A DNA stretch of 64,000 bases from Polaribacter sp. SA4-10 (GTDB lineage Bacteria; Bacteroidota; Bacteroidia; Flavobacteriales; Flavobacteriaceae). Position 1 is the first letter of the stretch, and each line of letters opens with the position of its first letter. A program made the position numbers and the translations under genes. The stretch lies in assembly GCF_002163835.1 (NCBI RefSeq), contig NZ_CP019331.1:2579001-2643000 (forward strand), read 5' to 3'. The notes below the pieces were generated by a model. That model was given only the letters and a program-made list of their open reading frames with translations. It ran no database searches and had not been told where the DNA came from. Positions 1 through 9,980 of this stretch are shown one piece after another.

Positions 1-199
1 CGGTAAATAATATAACCGTAATAATTTTGATCTTATTCGTTTAGGTTAATTAAAAATAATAGAGGATAAAAACACCTGCTTTTATTTCAAAAATTAGTAA
101 TTATAGTGGGTTTTTGTATTTTGATGAATGTGTTTTTCAAAATAAATTATATTGAGTACTAATGTAAGGTGTTTTATCGTTATTGTAACAATAAATAAA

Positions 200-207
200 T
201 ATCTTTG
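200..207 (+). promoter_or_regulatory. -7 promoter element for porZ
   Basis: TATCTTTG matches the Bacteroidota -7 consensus TAnnTTTG and lies 14 bp before the porZ start. A near-palindrome (arms TTATTGT and ACAATAA, 180-194) sits just upstream. No clear -33 box was found. The rest of 1-199 shows no gene; another TAnnTTTG-like octamer at 22-29 has no obvious partner. Confidence 0.5.
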
Positions 208-221
208 ATATATAAATTATC

Positions 222-2558
222 ATGATGAAAAAACTCTTTTCGATTTATTTTTTCTTATTTTCTCTTATTATTTTTTCACAAACTGATTACAGTGATTCTT
301 GGGAAGATTTTTATTCTTATAACAATGTAAAAGATTTTATAAAAGTAGAAAATGTAATTTATGCTTTAGCAGACAATGCTGTTTTTACTTTTGATATAAA
401 TACAGAAGAAATTAATAAATTATCTTCTGTTCAGGGCTTATCTGGAGAAACAACAACTTCAATTCATTATAATAAAACATTTAAGAGATTAATAATTGGT
501 TATGAAAATGGCTTAATTGAAATAATAGATGAAGATAATACAATAACCATTTCATCAGATATTCTTAATTTTAATGAATCTGCAGAAAAAAGCATTAATG
601 ATATTGCTGAGTTTGATAATAAATTATATTTGTCTACTCCGTTTGCTACTGTAGTATATGATATAGAAAAGTTAGAATTTGGAGATACTTATTTTATAGG
701 AAATGGTTCTAGTTCAATAAAAATAAATCAAATTGTAATTTTTAACAAACAAATTTACGCGGCTACAGAAGATGGCGTTTTTATTGCTGATGCAACGAGT
801 ACTTCTTTGATCGATTTTAACAATTGGAAACAAAATTTCTCTAGTAGAAATTTTACACAAATTTCTATATTTAAAAATAAAATTTATCTTACTGAAGATA
901 AAGAACTGTATCAATTAGAGGGATTAAATTTAAGGGAGATAAACTCTTTTTCACAAAATATTAATGCAATAAAAGCGTCTAGTACGCATTTGTCTGTTTC
1001 ATTAATAAATAGTGCTATTGTTTTCGATTCTTCATTAAATAAAGTTGTTGAGTATTTGACAACATCAGATTATGACTTCAATTTAAACAATACTTTTTTT
1101 GAAAATAATGCTGTTTTTTTGGCAACAAAAGAATTTGGAATTTTGAGCGCAGAATTAAATCAACCATCTAATTATATAGAGATTCATCCGGAAGGACCTC
1201 TTTCAAATGATGTTTTTTCAATTGCTGTACTTAATAATAATCTTTGGGTAGTTTTTGGTGGATATAATACAGTTTATGGACCTTCTTTTAATAGACAGGG
1301 CTTTAGTCATTTTAATGGAGATAATTGGGTAAATAGAAAATATAGGCCTTCTTTTCCTATTACAGATTTAAGTTATATTACTATAGACCCAAATGCAGAA
1401 AATAAAGTATACATAAGTTCTTTTGGAGATACATATGATATTAACAGTGTTTCTACTGGAGGTTTGTTAGTAGTTGAAAATGATGAGATTAAAACATTTT
1501 TCAATCATTTAAATAGTCCTTTAGAAGATATTGTCTCAGATCAATCAAACAGAGTAACCGTAAGAGTTGGTGGAACTGTCTTTGATTCTAGTGGAAATTT
1601 ATGGGTTACAAATATTGGTTTTGGGAATGAATTAAAAAAACTTTCGTCAAGTAACCAATGGTCTAGTGTAGATATGAGGTCTGTAGAAACAAGTGCTGCT
1701 TTTGGTTTAAATGAGATTGTAATTGATAAAAATAATAGCCTTTGGTATGGCTCTAGAGGCAATGGCGTTTATATTTACAACGAAAATGGAGATAGAAAAA
1801 AGGCATTAATAGCTTCTCCTAATCTTGGAAATTTGCCAGATGTAAACGTTAGAACTGTTGCTATTGATGGAAGTAATAGAGTTTGGTTAGGTACAAAATT
1901 TGGAATGGTTGTTTATAATAATGCTTCTGGTGTTTTTGATGACGCAACACCAAATGCACAAGCAGTTGTTATTAATGGAGATGAAAATGGTTTTGGAGAA
2001 AGACTTTTAGGAGATCAAACTATAAATTCTATTGCAATAGATGGGGCAGATAATAAATGGTTTGGTACAGATAATGGAGGCGTTTTATATACCAACTCGA
2101 GTGGGCAAAATACATTGGCAAATTTCAGTAAACAAAACTCACCTTTACCATCAAATAGAATTTTAAAAATTAAAGTAGATGATTCTAATGGTAAAGTTTA
2201 TTTTGCTACAGATAAAGGTATTGTTGCTTATAACAGTAAAGTTGCTCCTTTTGGTGAAGAGTTAGGAGCTGTTTATGCATATCCAAACCCTGCTTTAAAG
2301 AACCATGAAACGATAACTATTGATGGTAGAAACGGGACACATTTACCTAAAGGAACAAACGTAAAAATTTTAGATGTTGCAGGTAATTTAGTATATGAAA
2401 GTAATGTTATAGAAGGGCAAGAACTAAAAGGAGGTAAAGTAGTTTGGAATAAAAAGAATCTTGCAGGAAACAAAGTTGCTTCTGGTGTTTATATTGTTTT
2501 ACTGTCTAATGATGATGCTTCTGAAACTGCAGTTACAAAAATAGCAATTGTAAATTAA
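222..2558 (+). CDS. porZ: PorZ-like type IX secretion sortase-complex component
   Basis: A 778-residue secreted protein with a signal peptide (about residues 1-20, ending FSQ). A long beta-propeller region follows, with two-component-regulator-propeller-like blades (for example NSLWYGSRGNGVYIYNENG and NRVWLGTKFGMVVYNN). The C-terminal T9SS domain runs from about residue 685, opening AYPNPA. In the family, PorZ belongs to the cell-surface attachment complex of T9SS (with PorU) that processes cargo carrying such C-terminal domains. The position directly upstream of recO, overlapping it by one base, is the usual flavobacterial arrangement and supports the call. Two consecutive ATG codons (222 and 225) could both start it. 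Confidence 0.85.
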   Translation: MMKKLFSIYFFLFSLIIFSQTDYSDSWEDFYSYNNVKDFIKVENVIYALADNAVFTFDINTEEINKLSSVQGLSGETTTSIHYNKTFKRLIIGYENGLIEIIDEDNTITISSDILNFNESAEKSINDIAEFDNKLYLSTPFATVVYDIEKLEFGDTYFIGNGSSSIKINQIVIFNKQIYAATEDGVFIADATSTSLIDFNNWKQNFSSRNFTQISIFKNKIYLTEDKELYQLEGLNLREINSFSQNINAIKASSTHLSVSLINSAIVFDSSLNKVVEYLTTSDYDFNLNNTFFENNAVFLATKEFGILSAELNQPSNYIEIHPEGPLSNDVFSIAVLNNNLWVVFGGYNTVYGPSFNRQGFSHFNGDNWVNRKYRPSFPITDLSYITIDPNAENKVYISSFGDTYDINSVSTGGLLVVENDEIKTFFNHLNSPLEDIVSDQSNRVTVRVGGTVFDSSGNLWVTNIGFGNELKKLSSSNQWSSVDMRSVETSAAFGLNEIVIDKNNSLWYGSRGNGVYIYNENGDRKKALIASPNLGNLPDVNVRTVAIDGSNRVWLGTKFGMVVYNNASGVFDDATPNAQAVVINGDENGFGERLLGDQTINSIAIDGADNKWFGTDNGGVLYTNSSGQNTLANFSKQNSPLPSNRILKIKVDDSNGKVYFATDKGIVAYNSKVAPFGEELGAVYAYPNPALKNHETITIDGRNGTHLPKGTNVKILDVAGNLVYESNVIEGQELKGGKVVWNKKNLAGNKVASGVYIVLLSNDDASETAVTKIAIVN

Positions 2559-3280
2559 TGGCAATTGTAACTACAAAAGCAATTGTATTGAGTTCGCTAA
2601 AATATAGCGATTCTAGTTTAATTGTAAAATGTTACACCCAAGAAGAAGGAGTAAAATCTTACTTAATTAGAGGTGTTCTTAAAGCAAAAAAAGGAGGAAT
2701 AAAAATTGCTTATTTTCAACCTTTAACACAATTAAAAATTGTTGCAAATCACAATACAAAGAATACTTTAAATTCAATAAAAGAGGTTCAAGTTTCTTAC
2801 CATTATACATCTATTTATAATGATATTATAAAACAATCCGTTGTATTTTTTTTATCAGAAATTTTATCAAATTCTATTCAAGAAGAAGAAAAAAATAGCT
2901 CGTTATTTACTTATTTAGAAACGGCATTTATTTGGCTAGACATTCATGATAATGTAGCTAATTTTCATTTACTTTTTTTATTAAACTTAACAGGTTTTTT
3001 GGGGTTTTACCCAGATTTGTCAGAAAAGAATAAATTAGGATTTAATTTATTAGAAGGAAATTTTTCTGATTCAGTTCATGAAAAAAATTTTATTTCTGGT
3101 AACAATTTTTATCAATTTAAAAAGCTGTTAGGCATAAATTTTGATAGTATTGAAAAAGTGTCTTTTAGTAAGGCTGAAAGACAACAAATATTACAAATAA
3201 TAATTAGATATTTTGAATTACATTTGGACGGTTTTAGAAACCCTAAATCGTTACAAGTTTTAGAAGCAGTTTTTAGTTGA
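2558..3280 (+). CDS. recO: DNA repair protein RecO
   Basis: A 240-residue protein of normal RecO length. It has an N-terminal OB-fold-like segment (residues 1-80, opening with VTTKAIVLSSLKYSDSSLIV and followed by a basic GVLKAKKGG stretch) and a helical C-terminal half. In the family RecO binds ssDNA and works with RecR to load RecA in gap repair. The ATG overlaps the porZ stop (TAATG), and its own stop overlaps the next start (TGATG), so all three genes are probably translationally coupled. Confidence 0.9.
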   Translation: MAIVTTKAIVLSSLKYSDSSLIVKCYTQEEGVKSYLIRGVLKAKKGGIKIAYFQPLTQLKIVANHNTKNTLNSIKEVQVSYHYTSIYNDIIKQSVVFFLSEILSNSIQEEEKNSSLFTYLETAFIWLDIHDNVANFHLLFLLNLTGFLGFYPDLSEKNKLGFNLLEGNFSDSVHEKNFISGNNFYQFKKLLGINFDSIEKVSFSKAERQQILQIIIRYFELHLDGFRNPKSLQVLEAVFS

Positions 3281-5754
3281 TGAGAGAGATATATATTGCA
3301 TTCGTTTTTTTATTTAGTACTTCCGTTTTTGCTCAAAAAGTAAAGGTTTTAGACAAATCAACAGGAAAAATAGTTAGAAACGTTACCGTTTTTAATGATT
3401 TACAAACTGTAAATTTAACAACTAACAGTTCGGGAATAATAGATATTTCATATTTTAAAAATGATGAAATAATTGTCTTTTCTCACATTTCTTATGCTGT
3501 TTTAAGAATTAAGAGTTCAACTTTAAAAAAGAGTAATTTTATTGTTTATTTAGAAAAACAATCCGAGCAATTAGATGAAATAGTTTTATCAGTATTTAAA
3601 AATGCTGAAAAAACAAATAGAATTGCAGAGCAAATTGCTGTAGTATCTTCTAAAGATATTCAAAATTTATCTCCACAAACATCCGCAGATTTATTGGCTT
3701 CAATTCCTGGAATTAAAGTTCAGAAATCTCAATTTGGTGGTGGAAGTCCCGTAATTCGTGGAATGGAATCTAATAGAATTTTGCTTGTTGTAGATGGTGT
3801 TAGAATGAATAATGCTATTTATAGAAAAGGTCATTTACAAAGTTCTATAACTGTTGCGCCAAATATGTTAGATAAAACGGAAGTTATTTTTGGGCCTTCG
3901 TCTGTAATTTATGGTTCTGATGCTTTAGGAGGTGTAATTCATTATTATACAAAAACGCCTAAGCTATCTGAAGAAAATGAAGTTAAAAGTCAGCTTTTTT
4001 CTAGGTTTTCAACAGTAAATCAAGAAATAACAACGAACGTTTCAGCAGAATTAAGTTTTAAAAATTGGGCTTCTTTTACAAGTGTTTCTTATAGTGATTT
4101 TGGGGATTTAAAAGCAGGAAAAAATCGTTCACATGGTTTTACAGATTGGGGAAGAGTGTATAATTATTCAGAAAACAGTAATGGAAATTATAGTGAAAGT
4201 CCAACTGTAAATTCAGACCCAGACTTGTTAAGAAATACAGGATATAATCAAACGGATGTGTTACAAAAGTTTTTTATTCCGTTATCTAAAACTACCGATT
4301 TAAAAATAAATTTACAATATTCTACCTCTTCAGACATTCCAAGATTTGATCGTTTAACAGAGTTAAAAGACACTACATTAAAGTTTGCAGAATGGTCTTA
4401 TGGACCACAGCAAAGGTTTTTATTATCTACTCAGTTATTTATAAATCCAAATAAAAACTGGCTTGATAATGGTGTTTTAACAGTTGCTTACCAAGATTTA
4501 AAAGAAAGTAGAATTCAAAGAAAATTTGGAAGCTTATACCGCTCTTATAGAGAAGAAAATGTAAATGTGTTTAGTGTAAATGGAGATTTTTCTGTGCCAT
4601 TAACATCAGATAAAAAAAGAATACTTTCTTATGGTTTTGAACTAGCCTATAATGATGTTTCTTCTAATTCTTTTGGTAAAACATTAAATATTTCTGATGG
4701 AGATATTAATGGTTTTTCTGGAGATTTTAAGGTACAATCTCGTTACCCAGATGGGGGAAGTGATTATTTAAGTTCTGCTGTTTATATAGATTATAGGCAA
4801 GATATTAATAGTAAGTCTACTTTAAACTCTGGTATTAGATTTACAAATACACGATTGAATGCAAAATGGATTGATGAAACTTTTATTACGTTAGAAGACA
4901 ATGATATAAGTGCAAATAATTCTGCCGTAACAGCAACAATTGGTTATGTATATAGACCCGGTAAAAACTGGCAATTAAACGGAGTTTTATCCTCAGGTTT
5001 TCGTTCTCCAAATATAGATGATGTTGGTAGGGTTCGTGAAAAAAACGGATTTGTAACCATACCAAATATATATGTAAAACCAGAATTTGCGTACAATGCA
5101 GAAGTGGGTCTTCAAAAGTATTTTAACGATAGAAAATTTCGTTTTGGAGCAAATGTTTTTTATACTTTAGTTGATAATTATATCATTAGAGACAATGTTT
5201 ATGATTCTGACGGAAATAAAATTTTTATTGAATTCGATGGTGAAATGGGTGAAGCAGTTTCAAATCAAAATAGAGACAGCGCTTATATTACAGGTTTTAC
5301 AACAAGTTATTTAGGAAAAATTTCTAATACTTGGAATACTTCAGGGTTTATTACTTATACCAAAGGGAGAACGTATGATACTGAAGAGCCAATGTCTTCA
5401 ATTCCGCCGTTATTTGGTCAGTTTGATGTGAATTATAAAAATAATAAAATTGAATTAGGTGCAGATATAAGATTCAATAGTAAAAAAGATATTGAAGATT
5501 TTAATTTTAGAGAAGGAATAGATAATCATGATTTAACACCAGTTGTAGATGAAACTGCAACGAGTAATGTTGATAAGTATTATGGCTCTCCAAGTTGGAT
5601 GACCGTTGGTTTAAATGGAAGGTATACTTTAAATGATAACTTTTCTATGCAAGCAAGATTAAATAATTTGCTTGACGAGCATTATATAGAATTTGCATCT
5701 GGAGTTTCTGCGCCAGGAAGAAATTTATCACTTTCCGTTGTTGCTAATTTTTAA
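3280..5754 (+). CDS. TonB-dependent outer-membrane receptor
   Basis: About 824 residues. A signal peptide (ending VFAQ) is followed by a short carboxypeptidase-like domain (residues 20-100) and a plug domain (about 110-225, with SPVIRGMESNRILLVVDGVRM and VIFGPSSVIYGSDALGGVIHY). A large beta-barrel ends in a terminal Phe, as outer-membrane proteins do. It imports a ligand across the outer membrane using TonB energy; the ligand cannot be read from the sequence. The open frame begins at a TTG at 3277, but the ATG at 3280, overlapping the recO stop, is the likely start. Co-transcription with porZ-recO gives no clue to substrate. A haem/haemoglobin-type receptor is possible but unproven. Confidence 0.85.
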   Translation: MREIYIAFVFLFSTSVFAQKVKVLDKSTGKIVRNVTVFNDLQTVNLTTNSSGIIDISYFKNDEIIVFSHISYAVLRIKSSTLKKSNFIVYLEKQSEQLDEIVLSVFKNAEKTNRIAEQIAVVSSKDIQNLSPQTSADLLASIPGIKVQKSQFGGGSPVIRGMESNRILLVVDGVRMNNAIYRKGHLQSSITVAPNMLDKTEVIFGPSSVIYGSDALGGVIHYYTKTPKLSEENEVKSQLFSRFSTVNQEITTNVSAELSFKNWASFTSVSYSDFGDLKAGKNRSHGFTDWGRVYNYSENSNGNYSESPTVNSDPDLLRNTGYNQTDVLQKFFIPLSKTTDLKINLQYSTSSDIPRFDRLTELKDTTLKFAEWSYGPQQRFLLSTQLFINPNKNWLDNGVLTVAYQDLKESRIQRKFGSLYRSYREENVNVFSVNGDFSVPLTSDKKRILSYGFELAYNDVSSNSFGKTLNISDGDINGFSGDFKVQSRYPDGGSDYLSSAVYIDYRQDINSKSTLNSGIRFTNTRLNAKWIDETFITLEDNDISANNSAVTATIGYVYRPGKNWQLNGVLSSGFRSPNIDDVGRVREKNGFVTIPNIYVKPEFAYNAEVGLQKYFNDRKFRFGANVFYTLVDNYIIRDNVYDSDGNKIFIEFDGEMGEAVSNQNRDSAYITGFTTSYLGKISNTWNTSGFITYTKGRTYDTEEPMSSIPPLFGQFDVNYKNNKIELGADIRFNSKKDIEDFNFREGIDNHDLTPVVDETATSNVDKYYGSPSWMTVGLNGRYTLNDNFSMQARLNNLLDEHYIEFASGVSAPGRNLSLSVVANF

Positions 5755-5761
5755 GTTTTAT

Positions 5762-6115
5762 TTACTTCTTTTTCTTCTTTTTTCCTTCATCTGTAAAATT
5801 ATCAGACAAAGCTCTTTCAGTTTTTATAATACTTACTAAAACAGATAAAAGCACTAAAACCATGGGTTGCCATGTTAATTCTGCATTTGTAAAGTTTACA
5901 AAAAACATTCCTGCAATAAGAGAAATACCAGCGTAAATAATTAAGTTTTTATTGAAAACAGTATTTGCAAAATCCCAAATATTTTGATTTAACATTGTTT
6001 TATGTGTTCTATACCCGTAAATATTATTAATTTTTTTTGATGGAAATTTCCAAAAAATAATACTCAATAAAAATAACAAACCGTTTGTTGTTAAAACATA
6101 TATAATTGGACTCAT
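5762..6115 (-). CDS. SdpI-family small membrane protein
   Basis: 117 residues with three hydrophobic segments (about 1-19, 58-74, 80-95). The stretch NNIYGYRTHKTMLNQNIWDF is typical of the SdpI/YhfL family (polytopic proteins including the immunity protein SdpI of Bacillus). The C-terminus is a run of six lysines. It is last in a minus-strand operon behind tesB (30 bp gap) and converges on the TonB receptor with only 7 bp between. The biological role is unknown; an immunity function cannot be claimed from this sequence. Confidence 0.7.
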   Translation of the reverse strand: MSPIIYVLTTNGLLFLLSIIFWKFPSKKINNIYGYRTHKTMLNQNIWDFANTVFNKNLIIYAGISLIAGMFFVNFTNAELTWQPMVLVLLSVLVSIIKTERALSDNFTDEGKKKKKK

Positions 6116-6145
6116 TTTTTTAATTTTTTTAGTTTTGCTAACTAC

Positions 6146-7015
6146 CTACTTTTTCTTTTTAGGTCTTAATAATCCTTCTTGTGCAAATGAAGCAACGAGT
6201 TTGCCATCTCTGGTAAAAATATTCCCTTTTGATAGACCTCTTGCACCATAAGCATTTGGTGATTCTGCTGAAAACAACATCCAATCATCAAACTCGAAGT
6301 CTCTAAAAAACCACATAGAATGATCTAAACTTGCCGTTTGAGTATTGCCAAAATTGTACTGGCTAGCATTTGGATTAAATGCTGCGTTTAATACATTATA
6401 ATCAGAAATATAAGTTAGAATTTGATGTTTCATTTGTAAATCCATTTTTTGCACATCACCTTTTAATTTGAACCAAATTTCCTCTTTTGCTGCTAAATTT
6501 TCTGGATCTAAAGGATTAGGAACATGAAGAGGCTTAAACTCAATAGGGCGTTCTATGCTTAAAAAATGCTTTAAAGATTTAGGAAGAAAATCGCCAAATT
6601 GCTCAAGCATATCTTGCCAACTTAGTAATTCTTCTGGTTGTTTAATATCTTTATCAAAAGTTGTTTGATGCTCAAAACCATCTTCTTTTTTATGAAAAGA
6701 AGCCGCTAAAATAAAAATAGTTTTATCGTTTTGTTTTGCAGTAACTCTTCTTGTAGAAAAACTACCTCCATCTCTCATTACTTCAACATGATATTTAATA
6801 GGAATTGTTAAATCTCCAGCTTCTAAAAAATAAGAATGTAAAGAGTTTAAAAAACGATTTTCTGGTATTGTTTTATAAGCTGCATTTATAGATTGTGCTA
6901 AAACTTGTCCGCCAAAAACATGTGGACTTCCAATAGTAACACTATTTCCACTAAAAATATTCTCTCCTAAATCTTCTAAATTTAGAAGTGCTATTAAATC
7001 TTTAATATTTTTCAT
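6146..7015 (-). CDS. tesB: Acyl-CoA thioesterase II (TesB family)
   Basis: 289 residues, the normal TesB length, with two hot-dog halves. The N-terminal half carries HVFGGQVLAQ and MRDGGSFSTRRV. The C-terminal half carries ASLDHSMWFF and FAQEGLLR, the regions that supply the Asp and Gln of the family's active site. It hydrolyses acyl-CoA to free fatty acid and CoA in the cytoplasm. It starts 3 bp after the stop of the upstream acyltransferase gene, so the two are co-transcribed. Confidence 0.9.
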   Translation of the reverse strand: MKNIKDLIALLNLEDLGENIFSGNSVTIGSPHVFGGQVLAQSINAAYKTIPENRFLNSLHSYFLEAGDLTIPIKYHVEVMRDGGSFSTRRVTAKQNDKTIFILAASFHKKEDGFEHQTTFDKDIKQPEELLSWQDMLEQFGDFLPKSLKHFLSIERPIEFKPLHVPNPLDPENLAAKEEIWFKLKGDVQKMDLQMKHQILTYISDYNVLNAAFNPNASQYNFGNTQTASLDHSMWFFRDFEFDDWMLFSAESPNAYGARGLSKGNIFTRDGKLVASFAQEGLLRPKKKK

Positions 7016-7018
7016 TAA

Positions 7019-8188
7019 TTATGATGCTTTAAAAGGAAATTTTTGCTGAAACTTTGTTGGTTGAATACGCTGCAAAAATAGTTTTAAAATTTTATTCTTT
7101 ATCCTTTTTTTATGACGAAGATACATTGTTAAATCTTGAGGAATTGCACCAACAGAGCTTTTAATTTCACTTGCTGTTCTTCCAAAATTAATGGTTTTTA
7201 AGTTTTTAGCAATGGCAATTTCAATATAATCATATAACATTCTTTGGTAAATTGCATATTCTCTGTTTAGCTGATAATCTATGCCAACAAAATGAGCATC
7301 TAATGAGTTTTCATTAATAACTCCAGAAATAAAACCAACAATTTTATCATCTAACCAATAAGATTTTAAGATATATTTATCACCTAAATTTTCTTTTAAA
7401 TTTTTATAACTTTCCAAATTAAAATCACCCAAATTAAATTCGGCATTTAATGCTACTCTTTTATATAAAGCAGTCATTTGTGGCAATTTTTCATTTATAT
7501 TTTTAAGGGTAACTTCTTCAATTCTTATATTCACACTTTGTTTAAATGCTTTTTTAGCTTTTACTCTAAACTTCGTTTTCATAGAAGCTAAATAATCATC
7601 AAAAGTCTTCCATTCTTCTTTAATTTGAAGTTCCATATTAGGTTCTACTAAAAAAGGATGATAGCTAAAATCGGTTAAAACATCAGTAATAAATAACGAT
7701 TCATTTTTAAAGTCTTTAAGTAAAAAGGCATCAATTTCTTTCTTTAGTTTTTTATCAGAATTCACAAAATGGTTAATGCTTTCTGCAAGTTCTTTTATGA
7801 TGGCTTTTTTATCTTCATTTTTTTTAATAAAAACACCATGTTCACCACTAACAAAAGAGTTGCCACAAATAAGTAATTTTAAAGGTTTTTTACTTGGAAG
7901 TACACGTAGCTTTCTTCCAATATTCTTTAAAAACTCTAATTCGTTTTTAATAGCGTTTATATGAAAATCTATAATTTTTATGCTAGCAAAAGCAGTCGGA
8001 GAATTGTTTTTATCAACTAAAACAATGTATGAAAAGAGGATTTCTGAATGGTTTTGTTCAATCGATTTTAAAAAATTTGGATCAAAATAAATGTTTTTAG
8101 AGCATTCTAAAGATTCCCAAATTTCTGAGGAAATTTCATCTATAGAAGAGAAAAAAAGTGCGGTATTTGTGTTTGTACAACAGCTCAA
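7019..8188 (-). CDS. GNAT-type acyltransferase, FemAB/peptidogalycan-like
   Basis: 389 residues. The second half (about 190-370) looks like a GNAT/FemAB acyltransferase fold: MKTKFRVKAKKAFKQ, then WLDDKIVGFISGV, and NFGRTASEIKSSVGA near the end. The substrate is unknown. No ATG lies within the first 175 codons. The only start codon after the upstream in-frame stop is TTG at 8188, two bases after the stop of the decayed metallophosphoesterase frame. The gene was probably translationally coupled to that gene, and its present translation efficiency is uncertain. It forms an operon with tesB. Confidence 0.65.
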   Translation of the reverse strand: MSCCTNTNTALFFSSIDEISSEIWESLECSKNIYFDPNFLKSIEQNHSEILFSYIVLVDKNNSPTAFASIKIIDFHINAIKNELEFLKNIGRKLRVLPSKKPLKLLICGNSFVSGEHGVFIKKNEDKKAIIKELAESINHFVNSDKKLKKEIDAFLLKDFKNESLFITDVLTDFSYHPFLVEPNMELQIKEEWKTFDDYLASMKTKFRVKAKKAFKQSVNIRIEEVTLKNINEKLPQMTALYKRVALNAEFNLGDFNLESYKNLKENLGDKYILKSYWLDDKIVGFISGVINENSLDAHFVGIDYQLNREYAIYQRMLYDYIEIAIAKNLKTINFGRTASEIKSSVGAIPQDLTMYLRHKKRIKNKILKLFLQRIQPTKFQQKFPFKAS

Positions 8189-8189
8189 G

Positions 8190-8673
8190 TTAATTCATAT
8201 AATGTGTTAATTCTTCTGGTTCTTCTAGTATAGTTCTTTTAAGTTGGATTGTGCCATTTTCTTGCGTAATAAGAATGACCGTTTTATACTTCTTTTTTAG
8301 TATCTGTAACAGAGTCGTAATAGTAGTGTAAGTTCTTATTAATTATTTAGAATTTTTATATTTTATGTCATGATTTTTTTTAAATAAAATGCAAACTATT
8401 TTTATCATAAAAATTTTTTAAGCCACAAATAAATATTCTGCTAATACTTCTGTTTCCCTAAAGTTCATCCCCATCATCTAATTCAATATACGTGAAATAA
8501 TTTTTAAAACAATGTTCTAAAGCATGTTTAAATAGGTTTCTATTTCTAGTAAAATGATCTAAAAACCATTGTTACCTCTATGAGAAACGATAAAAAACGA
8601 ACTTAGGATCTGCATTAAAACAAATTCTTTTTGCGTTTTTAAATGCACGAGAAATTCTAAAATTAGAAGACAT
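8190..8673 (-). pseudogene. Decayed metallophosphoesterase gene
   Basis: Reading from an ATG at 8673, the frame gives MSSNFRISRAFKNAKRICFN then DPKFVF, the usual start of a Bacteroidota calcineurin-like phosphoesterase. The metal-binding SDCHRGD block that should follow is destroyed (YRFS, stop, RG, stop). The same frame continues through a recognisable DHFTRNRNLFKHALEH, FTYIELDDGDEL, a stop where Trp is expected, then NRSISRIF and FYDKNSLHFI, stop. The GNHD block and most of the catalytic core are missing. After a gap, a frame at 8190-8342 without a start codon (containing TQENGTIQLKRTILEEPEEL) resembles the C-terminal tail of the same family. At least four stops and a large internal deletion make it non-functional. 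Confidence 0.75.
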
Positions 8674-8991
8674 CTTTATTCTTTATTTAATGATATAAAG
8701 ATGCGTAAAAAATATGAAATGCTGAATTTTCGTTGCTTTAAAAGCTGTAGAGCATTATTTTATATTTTCTTAAAAAAGAGATTCTAAATTTATAATTTTA
8801 CTTTTTTGTTTATTTCTTTTGGGAATTGTTTCTTAAAAGCAACAAATTATACTTGTATTACCTTTTATTAAAAAAGTTTTGTAATTAACTTTAAAGGAAG
8901 AGTTTTACATACAGAATGATATTTACTTATAAAAATAGAAAACACAATTATTATATAACATTTTTTTCAATTATATTTTATCAAGTTTTTG
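8674..8991. other. Intergenic region, no gene seen
   Basis: 318 bp of AT-rich DNA between the decayed phosphoesterase gene and the araC-type gene, both on the minus strand. I see no ORF with coding character, no hairpin with a T-tract and no clear promoter. It probably holds the lost promoter of the pseudogene. Confidence 0.5.
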
Positions 8992-9975
8992 TTATTTAAT
9001 TAATTGGCTAGGTAAAAAGCCCATTTTCTTTTTAAAAGCAACTGTAAAATGTTGAGGATTTTTATAACCTACCTCATATGAGGCTTGCGCAATGGTGTAA
9101 TTTTGATTAGAAATTAGTTGAATTGCTTTTTCAATTCTTAAAGAAGTAATATATTTAAATACTGGTAGGCCATAAATTTCTTTAAAACCACTTTTAAATT
9201 TAGAGGTATTAAAACCAGCCATAATAGATAATTTGTCTATACTTAATTCTTCTTTTAAATTAGCTTGAATATACTGTTCTGTTTTTATTAGATTTTCTCG
9301 ATCTTCTTCTCTAATTTTATTAGTTACAAGATTTAAATTATTAGTTGCCAATGCTATTAAAACCAACTCTGTTAATTTAGATTCTAAATAAGATTGCTTT
9401 GTAATACCATTAAAAGTGCAATTAAGAAATTCATTTACAATAATTAAAAGTTGACTATTTATTATTAGACCATTATTAAAAAAGGAATAAATCTGATTTT
9501 CTTTTTTTGATTGCTTGTATTTTTTTGAATTTATTACAAAACAAGCTCCCATTTTTTTTATTAAATAAGTTTCCGTAAAAAAAATATTTAAAACCTTTTT
9601 TTTATGATTTATGTACTTGTATATACATTTTGAAGCTGGAATATAAAATAAGTTATACTTGTTTTGGTTTAATGTATACAACGTACTAGCTTCATCTTTA
9701 ATAGAAAAAGAAACATTTCCACTAATAACAAATTGAAGCAAAAAAACAGGTTGATCATTAACTATTTCTAATGTATGATTTTCATTTGTTTCATTGTCAA
9801 AATCTTGAAAAAACATGTAGGCATTGTTTAGATGTATTTCCTTAACCGAGCCAATTACTCCTTTTTTAAAATTGGTAAATTCTTCTTCAGATAAATGAGA
9901 TTTTTCAAAATCTTTATTAAAGCTCCGAACGATTTCTTCACTTTCTAATTTTGAACTTTTAAATCGAATTATCAT
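8992..9975 (-). CDS. AraC-family transcriptional regulator
   Basis: 327 residues. The C-terminal 100 residues carry the double helix-turn-helix of AraC/XylS regulators (LSIDKLSIMAGFNTSKFKSGF, then YTIAQASYEVGYKNPQHFTV and a GFLPSQL end). The N-terminal domain resembles the PchR-like sensors often paired with siderophore receptors. It is divergent from the TonB receptor at 10076, with 100 bp between, and that interval holds two direct repeats 21 bp apart. I infer that it activates the iron-type operon when its ligand is present. Confidence 0.85.
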   Translation of the reverse strand: MIIRFKSSKLESEEIVRSFNKDFEKSHLSEEEFTNFKKGVIGSVKEIHLNNAYMFFQDFDNETNENHTLEIVNDQPVFLLQFVISGNVSFSIKDEASTLYTLNQNKYNLFYIPASKCIYKYINHKKKVLNIFFTETYLIKKMGACFVINSKKYKQSKKENQIYSFFNNGLIINSQLLIIVNEFLNCTFNGITKQSYLESKLTELVLIALATNNLNLVTNKIREEDRENLIKTEQYIQANLKEELSIDKLSIMAGFNTSKFKSGFKEIYGLPVFKYITSLRIEKAIQLISNQNYTIAQASYEVGYKNPQHFTVAFKKKMGFLPSQLIK

Positions 9976-9980
9976 TTATT

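Noticed and set aside
1541..1762. Minus-strand ORF inside porZ
   Set aside because: Shadow frame in a well-supported coding region.
3280..5754. Assignment of the first TonB receptor as a haem receptor
   Set aside because: General receptor motifs are present but no haem-specific neighbours or clear ligand-binding residues were seen.
5762..6115. SdpI-like protein as an immunity protein of a toxin system
   Set aside because: No toxin gene or SdpAB-like partner is nearby; SdpI-domain proteins are common and mostly uncharacterised.
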